Positions 17,404 to 27,270 of a DNA stretch of 64,000 nucleotides are shown here, one piece after another. The stretch is from Runella sp. CRIBMP (lineage in GTDB: Bacteria > Bacteroidota > Bacteroidia > Cytophagales > Spirosomataceae). Within the stretch, counting starts at the first letter, position 1, and the number at the start of each line of letters is the position of its first letter. The stretch lies in contig NZ_JAAAKZ010000002.1 in the NCBI RefSeq assembly GCF_009905605.1, positions 930,001 through 994,000 of the forward strand. The letters are read 5' to 3'. The translations under genes and the position numbers were made by a program. The notes under the pieces are model-generated. The model had not been told where the DNA came from. It ran no database searches and was given only the letters and a program-made list of their open reading frames with translations.

Positions 17404-18885
17404 TTAAATTGCTTTTTTGCCGCCTCCCGATTTTCTAGTAATGTAATAAACAGGAATCCCCACGGCTGCAATCAACAACCCCATCCCAGTATCAAAACGG
17501 GTATTGGAATCGCTCAATAAAATCAAACAAATTCCCATCGTAACTACCAGGTAAAAAATAGGCACAAAAGGATAACCCACTGCCTTGTAGGGGCGCTCCG
17601 CCGTAGGCTCACGACGACGAAGAACAAAAATTCCCGTAATGGTAACCATGTAGAAAATCAAAGAACCAAACGTACAATAATTCAGGAGTTGATTATAACT
17701 CCCCGACAAACACAGCAATGAAGCCCAAATACACTGCACCCACAGCGCCTTGCCAGGTACCGATTTCTCATTCAATTTGGAAGCCTGTTTCAAAAATAGG
17801 CCATCCTGTGCCATAGCATAATACAAACGAGCGCCCGCCAGAATCAACCCGTTGATACAGCCAAACGTTGAAATCATAATCAACACTGCCATAATCCCCG
17901 CCGACGAGCTTCCAAAGATGACCGACATGGCAGCAGTTGCGACCCGGTCGGTGGGGTATTCGGCAAATTGAATTCCTTGCGCCATCACATCCACCCCCGT
18001 ACTTGAGCCTTTTAAAGGTAAAATACACAGATAAGCAATGTTGGCTAATACGTACAGTACCGTGACAATCAGCGTTCCCAACAGAAGGCTCAATGGAATG
18101 TTCTTCTTAGGATTTTTGATTTCAGCCGCAATAAACGTGACATTGTTCCAGGCATCCGAAGAAAAAAGCGACCCAATCATCGCCACCCCTAACGCTACAA
18201 TCAAGGCCATCCCCGAAATCATCGTCACCTCTCCCGTTTCTTTCGACACCCGACTGGCATCCCACGCATTTTCAAAGTTTTGACCCAGCACTCCGCTTTG
18301 AAGGCCGTACCCAATACCAATCAATATCAGGCCAAACAAAGCGACCAGCTTAGTAGAAGTAAAAATGTTTTGAATCAACTTGCCCGCATTTACCCCTTGC
18401 GTATTGATATAAGTAAGGAGAACAATACACGCAATGGCATAAAATGTACCCGCATAAACATCTATAGGGCCAAGGCTAAACAATACATTTTCGGCATTCT
18501 GAAAATTTAGTTTTGGAAAAAATACTGCCGAATATTTGGTAAATGCCACAGCAACAGCGGCGATAGTGCCTGTTTGAATCACCATAAAAACGGTCCAACC
18601 GTACACAAAACTTGTCAAAGGGCCGAAAGCGCGTTGAATGTAGATATACTGCCCTCCCGCTTTGGGCATCATGCCCGCTAATTCGCCATAACTTAGTGCT
18701 GCCGCCACGGTCACGACGCCCGTCAACACCCAAGCGACCAAAAGCCAGCCCGTTGAGCCAAGCATCCGCGCCATATCGGCACTTACAATAAAAATGCCCG
18801 AACCAATCATTGCTCCAGAAACGAGCATCGTGGCATCGAGCAGACCTAAGGATTGTTTAAATTGTTTGGATGTAGAATTGGGCAT
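17404..18885 (-). CDS. APC-family amino-acid permease
   Basis: The 493-residue protein has about twelve membrane segments and the APC signature near the N-terminus: SGAMIGSGIFIVSADMAR in the first helix (the unwound substrate-binding segment), followed by a YGELAGMMPKAGGQYIYI segment. These features fit amino-acid/polyamine transporters that move substrate with protons or by exchange. The exact substrate is not readable. A TATCTTTG element at 18914-18921 lies 29 bases upstream of the start. Downstream is the Atg22-like transporter. Confidence 0.88.
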   Translation of the reverse strand: MPNSTSKQFKQSLGLLDATMLVSGAMIGSGIFIVSADMARMLGSTGWLLVAWVLTGVVTVAAALSYGELAGMMPKAGGQYIYIQRAFGPLTSFVYGWTVFMVIQTGTIAAVAVAFTKYSAVFFPKLNFQNAENVLFSLGPIDVYAGTFYAIACIVLLTYINTQGVNAGKLIQNIFTSTKLVALFGLILIGIGYGLQSGVLGQNFENAWDASRVSKETGEVTMISGMALIVALGVAMIGSLFSSDAWNNVTFIAAEIKNPKKNIPLSLLLGTLIVTVLYVLANIAYLCILPLKGSSTGVDVMAQGIQFAEYPTDRVATAAMSVIFGSSSAGIMAVLIMISTFGCINGLILAGARLYYAMAQDGLFLKQASKLNEKSVPGKALWVQCIWASLLCLSGSYNQLLNYCTFGSLIFYMVTITGIFVLRRREPTAERPYKAVGYPFVPIFYLVVTMGICLILLSDSNTRFDTGMGLLIAAVGIPVYYITRKSGGGKKAI

Positions 18886-18913
18886 AAAGCGAGAAAAGGG
18901 TTAGGTTTACTGA

Positions 18914-18921
18914 CAAAGATA
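18914..18921 (-). promoter_or_regulatory. Candidate -7 element for amino-acid permease
   Basis: On the minus strand TATCTTTG matches TAnnTTTG and lies just upstream of the permease start at 18885. No TTG at ideal -33 spacing is visible. The divergent Wza-like gene starts at 19087, so 18886-19086 is a two-way control region. Confidence 0.35.
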
Positions 18922-19086
18922 GATGAACCGATAAGTAAAATAAAGTAATATTTTTTCGATAGTATGAATTTGTTCCCTATTTTTGAGCAGAATTTATCTT
19001 AATTCAAGATTTTTAGAAATAATTGGGCAATTCTGCGGTATTATTTCGACATCAACGCCTACTTTATAAACTAGACCACGGAACCT

Positions 19087-21426
19087 GTGACTCCACAAAT
19101 TCGATTTTTCTTCGTCAGTTTTTTTTGTTTAACTTTATCATTGGGAATTAAAGCACAAACTCCGTCTAAAGTAGAGCAACTGAGTGATTCCCAAGTGAAA
19201 GCCTTTTACGAAAAAGCCAAAGCGAGCGGAATGTCTGAAATGCAAATCGAACAAGCGGCTTTAGCACAGGGATTTACGCTCTCTGACATCTCCCTCATGC
19301 GTAAGCGGCTCGCCGAAGTACAAGACAAAGAAAACAAAGAAGACCTTACTGACGCAGATTCTCTGAAACTTAGCCGGCAACAAATCGGCAAATTGAGCAA
19401 GCGCGATATTGAAAAAGAAAAGGATACCCTAAAAGTCCTTAAAAAAGAGCCACTTAAAGTATATGGCAGTGAGTTATTTAATACCGAAGGTCTCACTTTT
19501 GAGCCAAGCCTGCGCATTGCTACTCCCAAAAACTACCAATTAGGTCCCGACGACGAATTGCTTGTTGAAATTTACGGCGACGCCAAAGGATCTTATCGCC
19601 TGAAAGTCAGCCCCGAAGGAACGGTTAAAGTGTTGAATCTGGCACCAATCTACGTGAGTGGCCTTACGATTGAAGAAGCACGAGACAAAATTGTCGGTCG
19701 ATTACGGCAATCCTACGCGGGCCTCAACTCTAGCGGTTCTTTCGCCTCCATCAATTTGGGCAACATCCGAAGCATCAAAGTAATGGTGACGGGTGAAGTT
19801 GTAAAACCCGGCGTCTATACCGTTTCTTCTTTGGCCACCGCATTCAACGCCCTTTATCTATGCGGAGGGCCGAATAAAAATGGTTCTTTTCGCGCCATAA
19901 ACGTCATACGAAATAACAAAGTCGTTCGTACGATTGACATATATGACTTTCTGCTCCGGGCCAGTCAGGCTGATAACATTATTTTACAGGACCAAGACAT
20001 TATTCAAGTCCCGTTTTATCTCACCCGGGTAGAACTGGACGGGGAAGTAAAACGCCCTGCTATTTATGAACTAAAAAAGGGAGAAACCCTTCAGCAGTTG
20101 GTCGAATTGGCGGGCGGTTTTAATGAGCACGCCTATCAGGCATCTATAACCATGCGCCGCAACACCGATAAGGCGCGCAAGGTAGTTACGGTGATAAAAA
20201 ATGAGTACGCTACTTTTCTTCCCCAAAGCGGCGATGCCATCGTGGTGGGTAAAGTATTGGAGCGATTTGATAACAAAGTGGTTGTAGAAGGGGCTGTTTT
20301 TCGTCCCGGAGAATACGCACTTGGCGACAATCTCAAAACGCTTAAAGACCTTATCAACCAATCAGAAGGCGTGCGTGAAGATGCTTTTCTGAACCGGGCC
20401 TTGATTCACCGCGAAAAACCCAATCGAGAACCCGAGGTAATTGCCGTTGCGTTAGGTAAAGTGTTGTCCAATGAACTGCCTGATATTGAATTAAAGAACC
20501 AAGACAGTGTGGTTATATCGTCCATAAAAAATCTACGGGAAGAATACTTTGTTACTATTGTGGGCGAAATCAACAACCCGTCCGACCTTCCTTTTGCCGA
20601 AGGGATGACCGTTTCGGATTTAATCACCCAAGCGGGCGGACTCACCGACGGGGCGATTGACAGCCGGATTGAGATTGCACGACGCATCAAAGACAACAAT
20701 CTCCCCGACGTAGCTGAAAACGTAACCATCCAAATCATTACCTTAAAAATAAACCGCGATTTATCTTTGTTACCCTCTGATAAGGAATTTCAGCTTCAGC
20801 CATTTGACATTGTATATGTCAGAAAATCAACACGCTACGACAAACAACGAAGCGTAGTAATAATGGGAGAAGTAAATTATCCTGGTACCTACGCCATCCA
20901 AAACAACAGCGAACGCGTTACGCAATTGTTGGAACGTGCGGGTGGACCCAAATTAAATGGTTACCTTCCCAACGCAGTATTCAGGAGAGGTGGCGAACGC
21001 ATTGCCCTTGACATTCAAAAGATTGTCGAAAACCCCGACCTTGAAAGCAATATTATCTTAGAAGAAGGGGACACACTCTTCATTCCCGAGCGTTCCGAAT
21101 TAGTACGCATAGACGGTGCGGTACTCAATCCTTCTGTCGTAAATTATTCCAAGGGATTTAACTACGATGATTATTTATCACAGGCAGGAGGATACGGAGA
21201 ACGGGCCATGAAAAGCCGCGTATATGTAACTTATGCCAACGGATACACCGAGCGTACCCGCAAATTTTTGTTCTTTAACATCCGTCCAAAAATTCAACCG
21301 GGTAGCGTAATTTCAGTTCCTTATAAACCAAAAGACGAACGACGCTCTGACCTGACTGGCCCTGTTATTTTGTCGTTTACCAGTACCTTAATCCTCGCAG
21401 CGGTTACGCTTATATCAAGATTATAA
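19087..21426 (+). CDS. Wza-type polysaccharide export protein with multiple SLBB domains
   Basis: The 779-residue protein starts at a GTG with a clear signal peptide (FFFVSFFCLTLSLGIKAQ). Residues about 20-130 form a charged, helical N-terminal extension. The polysaccharide-export domain starts near residue 150 (YQLGPDDELLVEIYGDAKG). Several SLBB-type repeats follow, each with a V.GEV..PG.Y pattern (for example VTGEVVKPGVYTV, VEGAVFRPGEYAL, IMGEVNYPGTYAI). One membrane segment lies at the extreme C-terminus. It should form the outer-membrane/periplasmic channel for capsule or exopolysaccharide. It is longer than E. coli Wza, as is usual in Bacteroidota. It is followed by the Wzz-like gene. 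Confidence 0.88.
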   Translation: MTPQIRFFFVSFFCLTLSLGIKAQTPSKVEQLSDSQVKAFYEKAKASGMSEMQIEQAALAQGFTLSDISLMRKRLAEVQDKENKEDLTDADSLKLSRQQIGKLSKRDIEKEKDTLKVLKKEPLKVYGSELFNTEGLTFEPSLRIATPKNYQLGPDDELLVEIYGDAKGSYRLKVSPEGTVKVLNLAPIYVSGLTIEEARDKIVGRLRQSYAGLNSSGSFASINLGNIRSIKVMVTGEVVKPGVYTVSSLATAFNALYLCGGPNKNGSFRAINVIRNNKVVRTIDIYDFLLRASQADNIILQDQDIIQVPFYLTRVELDGEVKRPAIYELKKGETLQQLVELAGGFNEHAYQASITMRRNTDKARKVVTVIKNEYATFLPQSGDAIVVGKVLERFDNKVVVEGAVFRPGEYALGDNLKTLKDLINQSEGVREDAFLNRALIHREKPNREPEVIAVALGKVLSNELPDIELKNQDSVVISSIKNLREEYFVTIVGEINNPSDLPFAEGMTVSDLITQAGGLTDGAIDSRIEIARRIKDNNLPDVAENVTIQIITLKINRDLSLLPSDKEFQLQPFDIVYVRKSTRYDKQRSVVIMGEVNYPGTYAIQNNSERVTQLLERAGGPKLNGYLPNAVFRRGGERIALDIQKIVENPDLESNIILEEGDTLFIPERSELVRIDGAVLNPSVVNYSKGFNYDDYLSQAGGYGERAMKSRVYVTYANGYTERTRKFLFFNIRPKIQPGSVISVPYKPKDERRSDLTGPVILSFTSTLILAAVTLISRL

Positions 21427-21435
21427 TCGTTTATC

Positions 21436-21458
21436 CGTGACTTTTATATAAAGTCACG
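21436..21458. terminator. 9-bp hairpin between wza-like and wzz-like genes
   Basis: CGTGACTTT (21436-21444) and AAAGTCACG (21450-21458) are exact inverted copies around TATAT. No T-run follows directly, so it may be an attenuator or processing structure rather than a full terminator. Confidence 0.4.
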
Positions 21459-21500
21459 TCATCAATTTAACCACCACCATTGATTTTTCATAATCAATAT

Positions 21501-22592
21501 ATGCAAGATTCAACATCAAATATCAACCCTACCGCTTCAAATGAGATAGAGATTAGCCTTGCTGATATCATTCATTTTTTTAAAAGTAATCTTCGAAGTA
21601 TGGTCCTCTGGGGAGCGGGATTTGGTGTTTTAGGGGCCATTTATGCCTTTACTGCCCAAAAAGAGTTTGAATCAAAAGCAGTGGTATTACCCGAAATTGC
21701 ATCCAGTAGCGCCTTAACCAAAATGGGAGGACTAGGTGCTTTAGCAGGATTGGCGGGAATAGATATTTCTCAGATGAACAGTACCGAAGCCATCCGGCCC
21801 GATCTTTATCCAAGTGTTACCCAAAGTCTGCCTTTTGCTTTATATTTACTGGAACAAAATGTTTTTGTGTCATCGACTCAAAAAACAATCAGTCTAAAAA
21901 GCTACTTTGAATCACTAAATGAAAGCTGGCTTAGTAAATTTTTAGATTCAGAAAATGAAGAAAAACCTAAACTAGACCCCAAGCAATCGAGTCAGGCGGT
22001 AGAACTTACCCAAAAACAAGAAGCCTTGGTAAAGCAAATTCAACAACGGGTTGTAACGGCTTTTGATCGCAAAACGGGGATTATTACGATTAATACCAAA
22101 ATGCCCGACCCAGTCGTTGCGGCTACCGTAGCCCGACTATCGGTGGAATACCTAAAAGAATACGTAACGAATTATCGAACCGACAAAGCGCGTAAACAAC
22201 TGACATTCTTGCAAAAACAAGTAAACGAAGCCAAGGCAAGATACCAAAGTAGTGAAGCAGCCTTGGCAAGTTATCGTGACCGTAATGGTTTCTTGGTGAT
22301 GAATTCGGCCAAAATAACCGAACAGCGTCTCCAATCAGAGTTTATGTTGGCCCAAAATGTGTACAACGGTTTGGTTCAGCAATACGAACAGGCCAGAATA
22401 AGAGTAGAAGAAGAAACCCCCGTTTTCAAGATGTTGGAGCCGGCAAAGATACCTTTGAAAAAGAGTGAGCCAAGAAGATTAACTGTAATATTTATTTCTA
22501 CTCTTTTAGGTATCACGTTTTTTCTTGCACTAATCTTTATTAAAAAACTATTATTCAATTTTAACCAGCATACTCATCTAAAGAAAATATAA
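21501..22592 (+). CDS. Wzz/GumC-like chain-length determinant, no kinase domain
   Basis: About 363 residues with the Wzz arrangement: an N-terminal cytosolic segment (EISLADIIHFF), a first membrane segment near residues 35-55, a long periplasmic coiled-coil region, and a second membrane segment near the C-terminus preceded by a Pro-rich PAKIPLKKSEPRR motif, typical of Wzz proteins. It lacks a BY-kinase domain. It should set polymer length together with Wzy and contact the Wza-like channel. ATG at 21501 is preferred over an upstream in-frame TTG at 21480. Confidence 0.85.
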   Translation: MQDSTSNINPTASNEIEISLADIIHFFKSNLRSMVLWGAGFGVLGAIYAFTAQKEFESKAVVLPEIASSSALTKMGGLGALAGLAGIDISQMNSTEAIRPDLYPSVTQSLPFALYLLEQNVFVSSTQKTISLKSYFESLNESWLSKFLDSENEEKPKLDPKQSSQAVELTQKQEALVKQIQQRVVTAFDRKTGIITINTKMPDPVVAATVARLSVEYLKEYVTNYRTDKARKQLTFLQKQVNEAKARYQSSEAALASYRDRNGFLVMNSAKITEQRLQSEFMLAQNVYNGLVQQYEQARIRVEEETPVFKMLEPAKIPLKKSEPRRLTVIFISTLLGITFFLALIFIKKLLFNFNQHTHLKKI

Positions 22593-22783
22593 ACTCAATT
22601 ATAATTTAAGATGTATTTGTGTAAATTTTATGTCCATATTCTATCTAAAATTAAAACTATATAATTTTAATTTGTAATATGTTTTTCAATATTAACCTCT
22701 AGAATGTTAAGCGTAGTATTTAACATCTCTTCAAGTGTAAATCTAGGAATTTTATTTGCCGCTTATCAAGTAACAATACAAAT

Positions 22784-23563
22784 ATGAAGGTAGTAATTTT
22801 TGCAGGAGGTCTTGGAACTCGCTTGATGGAAGAAACAGAGGCACGTCCTAAGCCAATGGTTGAAATTGGTGGAAAACCGATACTGTGGCATATTATGAAA
22901 ATATATGAACATTATGGTTTTAATGAGTTTATTATTTGTTTAGGTTATAAAGCACAAATGATAAAAGAATACTTTTTAAATTATTACTTATACAATTCAG
23001 ATGTAACTATTGAGTTAGAAAAAAACAAAATTGAAGTTCATTATACTGATGCCGAATCTTTTAAGGTTACACTTATTGATACTGGTTTGCATACCAACAC
23101 AGCAGGACGTCTTAAAAGGGCACAAAAATATATCGGTCAGGATACTTTTATGCTTACATATGGCGATGGCGTATCAGACATAAATCTTCATAAGCTGTTA
23201 GAGTTTCATAAATCACACGGAAAATTAGCTACTCTAACCTCAATTCAGGTCCCAGGTAGGTTTGGCAATTTGGAAACATCTCGTAACGGAATAGTTAAAA
23301 AATTTCACGAAAAACCTGAAGGAGATGGTATGTGGATTAATGGAGGTTTTTTTGTAATGGAATCAGGCATTTTTAACTACCTAGAAGGTGACATGGATGA
23401 TATTCAATGGGAAAAGAAACCACTTGTAGAAATAGCTAATGATGGGCAATTAGCAGCATTCAGACATCATGGCTTTTGGAAAGCTATGGACGCTATGCGC
23501 GATAGAATTGAATTAGAGGCACTTTGGAATTCAAATAATTCTCCTTGGAAAATCTGGGAATGA
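22784..23563 (+). CDS. rfbF: Glucose-1-phosphate cytidylyltransferase
   Basis: The 259-residue protein matches RfbF: the nucleotidyltransferase start FAGGLGTRL, the RPKPMVEIGGKPILWHIM segment with the conserved activator Lys, and a YGDGVSD metal motif. It converts glucose-1-phosphate and CTP to CDP-glucose, the entry point to CDP-6-deoxyhexoses. Its stop overlaps the start of the CDP-glucose dehydratase gene (ATGA), so the two are coupled. This gene marks the beginning of a visibly A+T-richer island after a 191-base spacer with no recognisable gene. Confidence 0.93.
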   Translation: MKVVIFAGGLGTRLMEETEARPKPMVEIGGKPILWHIMKIYEHYGFNEFIICLGYKAQMIKEYFLNYYLYNSDVTIELEKNKIEVHYTDAESFKVTLIDTGLHTNTAGRLKRAQKYIGQDTFMLTYGDGVSDINLHKLLEFHKSHGKLATLTSIQVPGRFGNLETSRNGIVKKFHEKPEGDGMWINGGFFVMESGIFNYLEGDMDDIQWEKKPLVEIANDGQLAAFRHHGFWKAMDAMRDRIELEALWNSNNSPWKIWE

Positions 23564-24639
23564 TTAACTATAAAGATACATTTACACAGACATACCGCAA
23601 TAAAAGGGTATTGATAACAGGCCACACGGGGTTTAAAGGTGCTTGGCTTTTGTCTTGGCTTTATCTTTTAGGTGCAGAAGTTAAAGGCTATGCTTTGGTA
23701 CCTGAAAGTAGGCTGGATTTGTATAACCAAATAAATGGCGATAATCTCTGCCAAAGTATCATTGCTGACATTAGAGACAAAGATCGCTTAAAAAAAGAGA
23801 TTCTAGAATTTAAACCAGATTTTATTTTTCATTTAGCAGCGCAAGCATTAGTGAGGCTATCTTACGAAAAACCAACCGAAACTTTTGAAACTAATACACT
23901 TGGTACCGCATATTTATTAGATACTTTACGTTTTTTAGAAAGCCCCTGTGTTGTGGTGGTTATTACTACGGATAAAGTCTATGATAACAAAGAATGGCAT
24001 TATCCCTACCGAGAAAACGACCGATTGGGGGGCTATGATCCCTACAGTGCCAGTAAAGCAATGGCTGAATTATTAGTAAGTTCTTATCAAAATAGTTTTT
24101 TCAATAAAAACGAATACATCAACCACCACAAATCTATTGCCACAGCAAGAGCAGGTAACGTAATCGGAGGCGGCGACTGGGCAAAAGACCGAATTATACC
24201 TGATTTGATTCGAGCTTTGCAGCAAAACCAAGCCGTAATTGTACGAAACCCGCAAGCGGTTCGTCCTTGGCAGCATGTGATAGAGCCTCTAAGTGGCTAT
24301 TTACTTTTGGGAGCAAGACTTGTCGAAAATCCAACAAAGTATGCAGAGGCCTGGAATTTTGGGCCTTTACAAGATGACACTTTTACAGTTGAAAGCCTCG
24401 TCAGAGAAGCTATCACAATTTGGGGACAAGGTAATTTGGAAAAACCTAACTTGACAAATCAACCACATGAAGCTGGCCTTTTAAAATTAGATATCAACAA
24501 ATCCATCAATGAATTAGGATGGAAGCCCAAATGGAGTGCTATGCAAGCTATACAAGAAACGATTAATTTTTATAAGTTTGGTGATACACAACCACTGGAA
24601 TACTTAAAAAAGCAAATTAATGACTACCAAAATAAATGA
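23560..24639 (+). CDS. rfbG: CDP-glucose 4,6-dehydratase
   Basis: About 359 residues of an extended short-chain dehydrogenase with GHTGFKGAWL as the NAD-binding motif, an ITTDKVYDN segment and a YDPYSASK catalytic motif, all typical of RfbG. It turns CDP-glucose into CDP-4-keto-6-deoxyglucose. ATG at 23560 overlaps the rfbF stop; a TTG 15 bases earlier is in frame but unlikely. The stop in turn overlaps the next start. The context, directly after rfbF, makes the assignment firm. Confidence 0.93.
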   Translation: MINYKDTFTQTYRNKRVLITGHTGFKGAWLLSWLYLLGAEVKGYALVPESRLDLYNQINGDNLCQSIIADIRDKDRLKKEILEFKPDFIFHLAAQALVRLSYEKPTETFETNTLGTAYLLDTLRFLESPCVVVVITTDKVYDNKEWHYPYRENDRLGGYDPYSASKAMAELLVSSYQNSFFNKNEYINHHKSIATARAGNVIGGGDWAKDRIIPDLIRALQQNQAVIVRNPQAVRPWQHVIEPLSGYLLLGARLVENPTKYAEAWNFGPLQDDTFTVESLVREAITIWGQGNLEKPNLTNQPHEAGLLKLDINKSINELGWKPKWSAMQAIQETINFYKFGDTQPLEYLKKQINDYQNK

Positions 24640-25196
24640 TTTTTGAAGAAACACCACTAAAAAATAGCTATGTTATAAGCTTACAATCATTTTCAGACAA
24701 TAGAGGCTGGTTCACCCGAACTTTTTGTAAAAAAGATTTTGAAAAAATTGGACACAGCGAAGAATGGGTACAGCTCAATCACTCTTTTACTGTAACAAAA
24801 GGAGCTATAAGGGGTATGCATTTTCAGTACCCTCCACATAGTGAGATAAAAATGGTTCGTTGTATTGCGGGAGCAGTCTTAGATGTAATAGTAGATATTC
24901 GTAAAGGTTCTCCAACGTTTTTACAACATTTTAGTATCGAACTTTCGGCAATAAATAAAAAGATGTTGTATATTCCGAAAGGCTTCGCACACGGCTTTCA
25001 GACATTATCAGCTAACTGTGAATTGATTTATCATCATACTATGTACTATGAAAAGAATTCTGAAGGCGCATTAAGATATGATGAACCACTTTTGAATATA
25101 AAATGGCCGTTAGAACCTACTGATATTTCAGAAAGAGACTTAAACCATCAATATCTTACGCGATCTTTTGAAGGCATAGATTTAATTTTATCATAA
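24636..25196 (+). CDS. dTDP-4-dehydrorhamnose 3,5-epimerase family (RmlC-like)
   Basis: The 186-residue cupin protein resembles RmlC/RfbC: it has the FSDNRGWFTRTF start, a QLNHSFTVTKGAIRGMHFQ segment with the catalytic-region His, and a YIPKGFAHGFQTL segment. In this operon the substrate is expected to be CDP-4-keto-6-deoxyglucose or its methylated product rather than a dTDP sugar. Epimerases acting at C3, C5 or both look alike, so the stereochemistry is open. ATG overlaps the rfbG stop by four bases. Confidence 0.88.
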   Translation: MIFEETPLKNSYVISLQSFSDNRGWFTRTFCKKDFEKIGHSEEWVQLNHSFTVTKGAIRGMHFQYPPHSEIKMVRCIAGAVLDVIVDIRKGSPTFLQHFSIELSAINKKMLYIPKGFAHGFQTLSANCELIYHHTMYYEKNSEGALRYDEPLLNIKWPLEPTDISERDLNHQYLTRSFEGIDLILS

Positions 25197-26422
25197 TGAA
25201 ATGTAGATTTTGTAATACCAAATTAGAACATACTTTTATAGACCTCGTTAACTCACCCGCTTCCAATTCTTTTTTGACAAAGGAGCAACTAAACGAGCCG
25301 GAAACATTTTTCCCCCTAAAAGTCTTTACATGCCATAATTGCTTTTTGGTTCAAGTTGATGAATATAAAAAATCTGATTCTATTTTTGACAGTAATTATG
25401 TTTATTTCTCATCATACTCCAAAAGTTGGTTGGCTCATGCTAAGCAATATACGGATTTAATGGTCAAACGCTTTGGTTTTAACAGCCAAAGCTTAGTAAC
25501 AGAAATTGCCTCAAACGATGGTTATCTTTTGCAATATTTTAAGGAAAAAGGCATACCTACGCTTGGTATAGAGCCTACGTCAAATACTGCCGAAGTAGCC
25601 CGTGCTAAAGGCATTGAAACCATTACTGAGTTTTTTGGGACAAAATTAGCTCAAAAGCTGGCAAAGGAAGGCTATAAATCTGATTTGTTATTAGGTAACA
25701 ATGTATTGGCACACGTACCTGATATTGTTGATTTTGTTGATGGGATGAAACTATTACTGGCTGAAGAAGGAGTAATAACCATGGAATTTCCACATTTGGC
25801 TCAACTAATTGACAATATTCAGTTTGATACCATTTATCATGAGCATTTTTCATACCTCTCTTTTTATACTGTCAAACAAATATTTGAGGCTGCAGGCTTA
25901 GAAATGTTTGATGTAGAAGAAATACCTACTCATGGTGGCTCTTTACGTATTTACGCAAAACATCAGGAAGACAAATCAAAATTAATCTCTTCAAGAGTAG
26001 GCGAGTTAGTTATAAAAGAAAAAAAGAAAGGAATTGACCAACTATTTTATTACGCCGGCTTTCAAGAAAAAGTCATGAAAGTAAAGTTAGATTTACTAAC
26101 TTTTTTGATTGAGCAAAAAAGAAAAGGCAAAAAAGTAGCTGCCTATGGTGCCGCGGCCAAGGGTAATACCTTATTGAATTTTTGTGGCATAAAGGCTGAT
26201 TTGATTAATTTTGTAGTAGATGCTAACCCTCATAAGCAACATAAGTTTTTACCAGCAAGCCATATTCCTGTAATGGAGGAAAACTATCTCAAAACACAAA
26301 AACCAGACTTTGTACTCATTTTGCCATGGAACTTAATAAATGAAATTATGAATCAGTTAAACTATATTAGAGAATGGGATGGTCAATTTGTTATACCTAT
26401 TCCAAATGTTAAAGTATTGTGA
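25196..26422 (+). CDS. NDP-hexose C-methyltransferase (TylC3/NovU type)
   Basis: The 408-residue protein has the three-part layout of sugar C-methyltransferases. An N-terminal zinc-binding part carries CRFC at residues 3-6 and CHNC about 40 residues later. A central SAM-binding Rossmann domain has EIASNDGYLLQYF and an EFPHLAQL segment followed by YHEHFSY. The C-terminal part has AYGAAAKGNTLLNFCG. Relatives such as TylC3 add a methyl group to C3 of a 4-keto-6-deoxy sugar. Here the substrate is probably the CDP-4-keto-6-deoxyhexose from RfbG. The operon lacks an RfbH-type 3-dehydratase, so the sugar should keep its 3-hydroxyl. Confidence 0.85.
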   Translation: MKCRFCNTKLEHTFIDLVNSPASNSFLTKEQLNEPETFFPLKVFTCHNCFLVQVDEYKKSDSIFDSNYVYFSSYSKSWLAHAKQYTDLMVKRFGFNSQSLVTEIASNDGYLLQYFKEKGIPTLGIEPTSNTAEVARAKGIETITEFFGTKLAQKLAKEGYKSDLLLGNNVLAHVPDIVDFVDGMKLLLAEEGVITMEFPHLAQLIDNIQFDTIYHEHFSYLSFYTVKQIFEAAGLEMFDVEEIPTHGGSLRIYAKHQEDKSKLISSRVGELVIKEKKKGIDQLFYYAGFQEKVMKVKLDLLTFLIEQKRKGKKVAAYGAAAKGNTLLNFCGIKADLINFVVDANPHKQHKFLPASHIPVMEENYLKTQKPDFVLILPWNLINEIMNQLNYIREWDGQFVIPIPNVKVL

Positions 26423-27270
26423 AAGTATTAGTGACAGGAGCATCAGGTTTTATAGGAAATCAAGTTGTAAATAACTTGTTGAGTCAAAAACATCAAGTTA
26501 TTGCTACTTCAAGAGATGAAAATAAAGTTCGTCAAAAAACATGGTATAATAAGGTAAAGTATATTCCTTTTGATATATCAAACTTTGATAGTAATCTTAA
26601 TTTATACGAATATTTCAATCGCCCAGATGTATTAATACACTTAGCCTGGGATGGCTTACCTAACTTTTTAGATATAGTACATATTGAAAAAAATTTATTT
26701 ACCCATTATCAATTTTTGAAAAATTATATCCAAAATGGTGGAAAGCACATTACGGCAATTGGCACATGTTTAGAATATGGCAAGAATGAAGGCTGTCTAA
26801 GTGAGGATAAAGTACCAGAACCCGACTGTGCTTATGCTATTGCAAAAGATAGCTTAAGACGTTTTATAGAAGAGCTTCAGAAAAATCAGTTTTTTATTTT
26901 TCATTGGATTCGATTATTTTACATGTATGGAGAAGGGCAATATAGCAAAGCGTTATTATCTCAGTTAGACACTGCGGTACAAAAAGGTGATAGTGTTTTT
27001 AACATGTCAGGTGGCGAACAATTAAGGGATTATCTCTCTATAGACAAAGTTGCTCAAAATATTGTTGCCATTGCTCTACAAAAAAAAATAGTTGGTATTA
27101 TTAATTGTTGTAGTGGTCAACCCATTTCGGTTAGAAGACTAGTTGAAGATTACATTTCTAAAAATAACTATTCAATAAAACTCAATTTTGGGTTTTACCC
27201 TTATCCCAATTATGAACCTTTAGCCTTTTGGGGAAATAATCAAAAATTAAATAATATAATTAATGAATAA
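26419..27270 (+). CDS. NAD-dependent epimerase/dehydratase family, probable 4-ketoreductase
   Basis: The 283-residue short-chain dehydrogenase has VTGASGFIGN at the start and a YAIAKDSLRRF segment holding the YxxxK pair. Enzymes of this type following a C-methyltransferase usually reduce the 4-keto group to complete the NDP-sugar. GTG at 26419 overlaps the upstream stop, consistent with translational coupling. The final sugar would be a CDP-3-C-methyl-6-deoxyhexose; the configuration at C4 cannot be read. Confidence 0.8.
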   Translation: MKVLVTGASGFIGNQVVNNLLSQKHQVIATSRDENKVRQKTWYNKVKYIPFDISNFDSNLNLYEYFNRPDVLIHLAWDGLPNFLDIVHIEKNLFTHYQFLKNYIQNGGKHITAIGTCLEYGKNEGCLSEDKVPEPDCAYAIAKDSLRRFIEELQKNQFFIFHWIRLFYMYGEGQYSKALLSQLDTAVQKGDSVFNMSGGEQLRDYLSIDKVAQNIVAIALQKKIVGIINCCSGQPISVRRLVEDYISKNNYSIKLNFGFYPYPNYEPLAFWGNNQKLNNIINE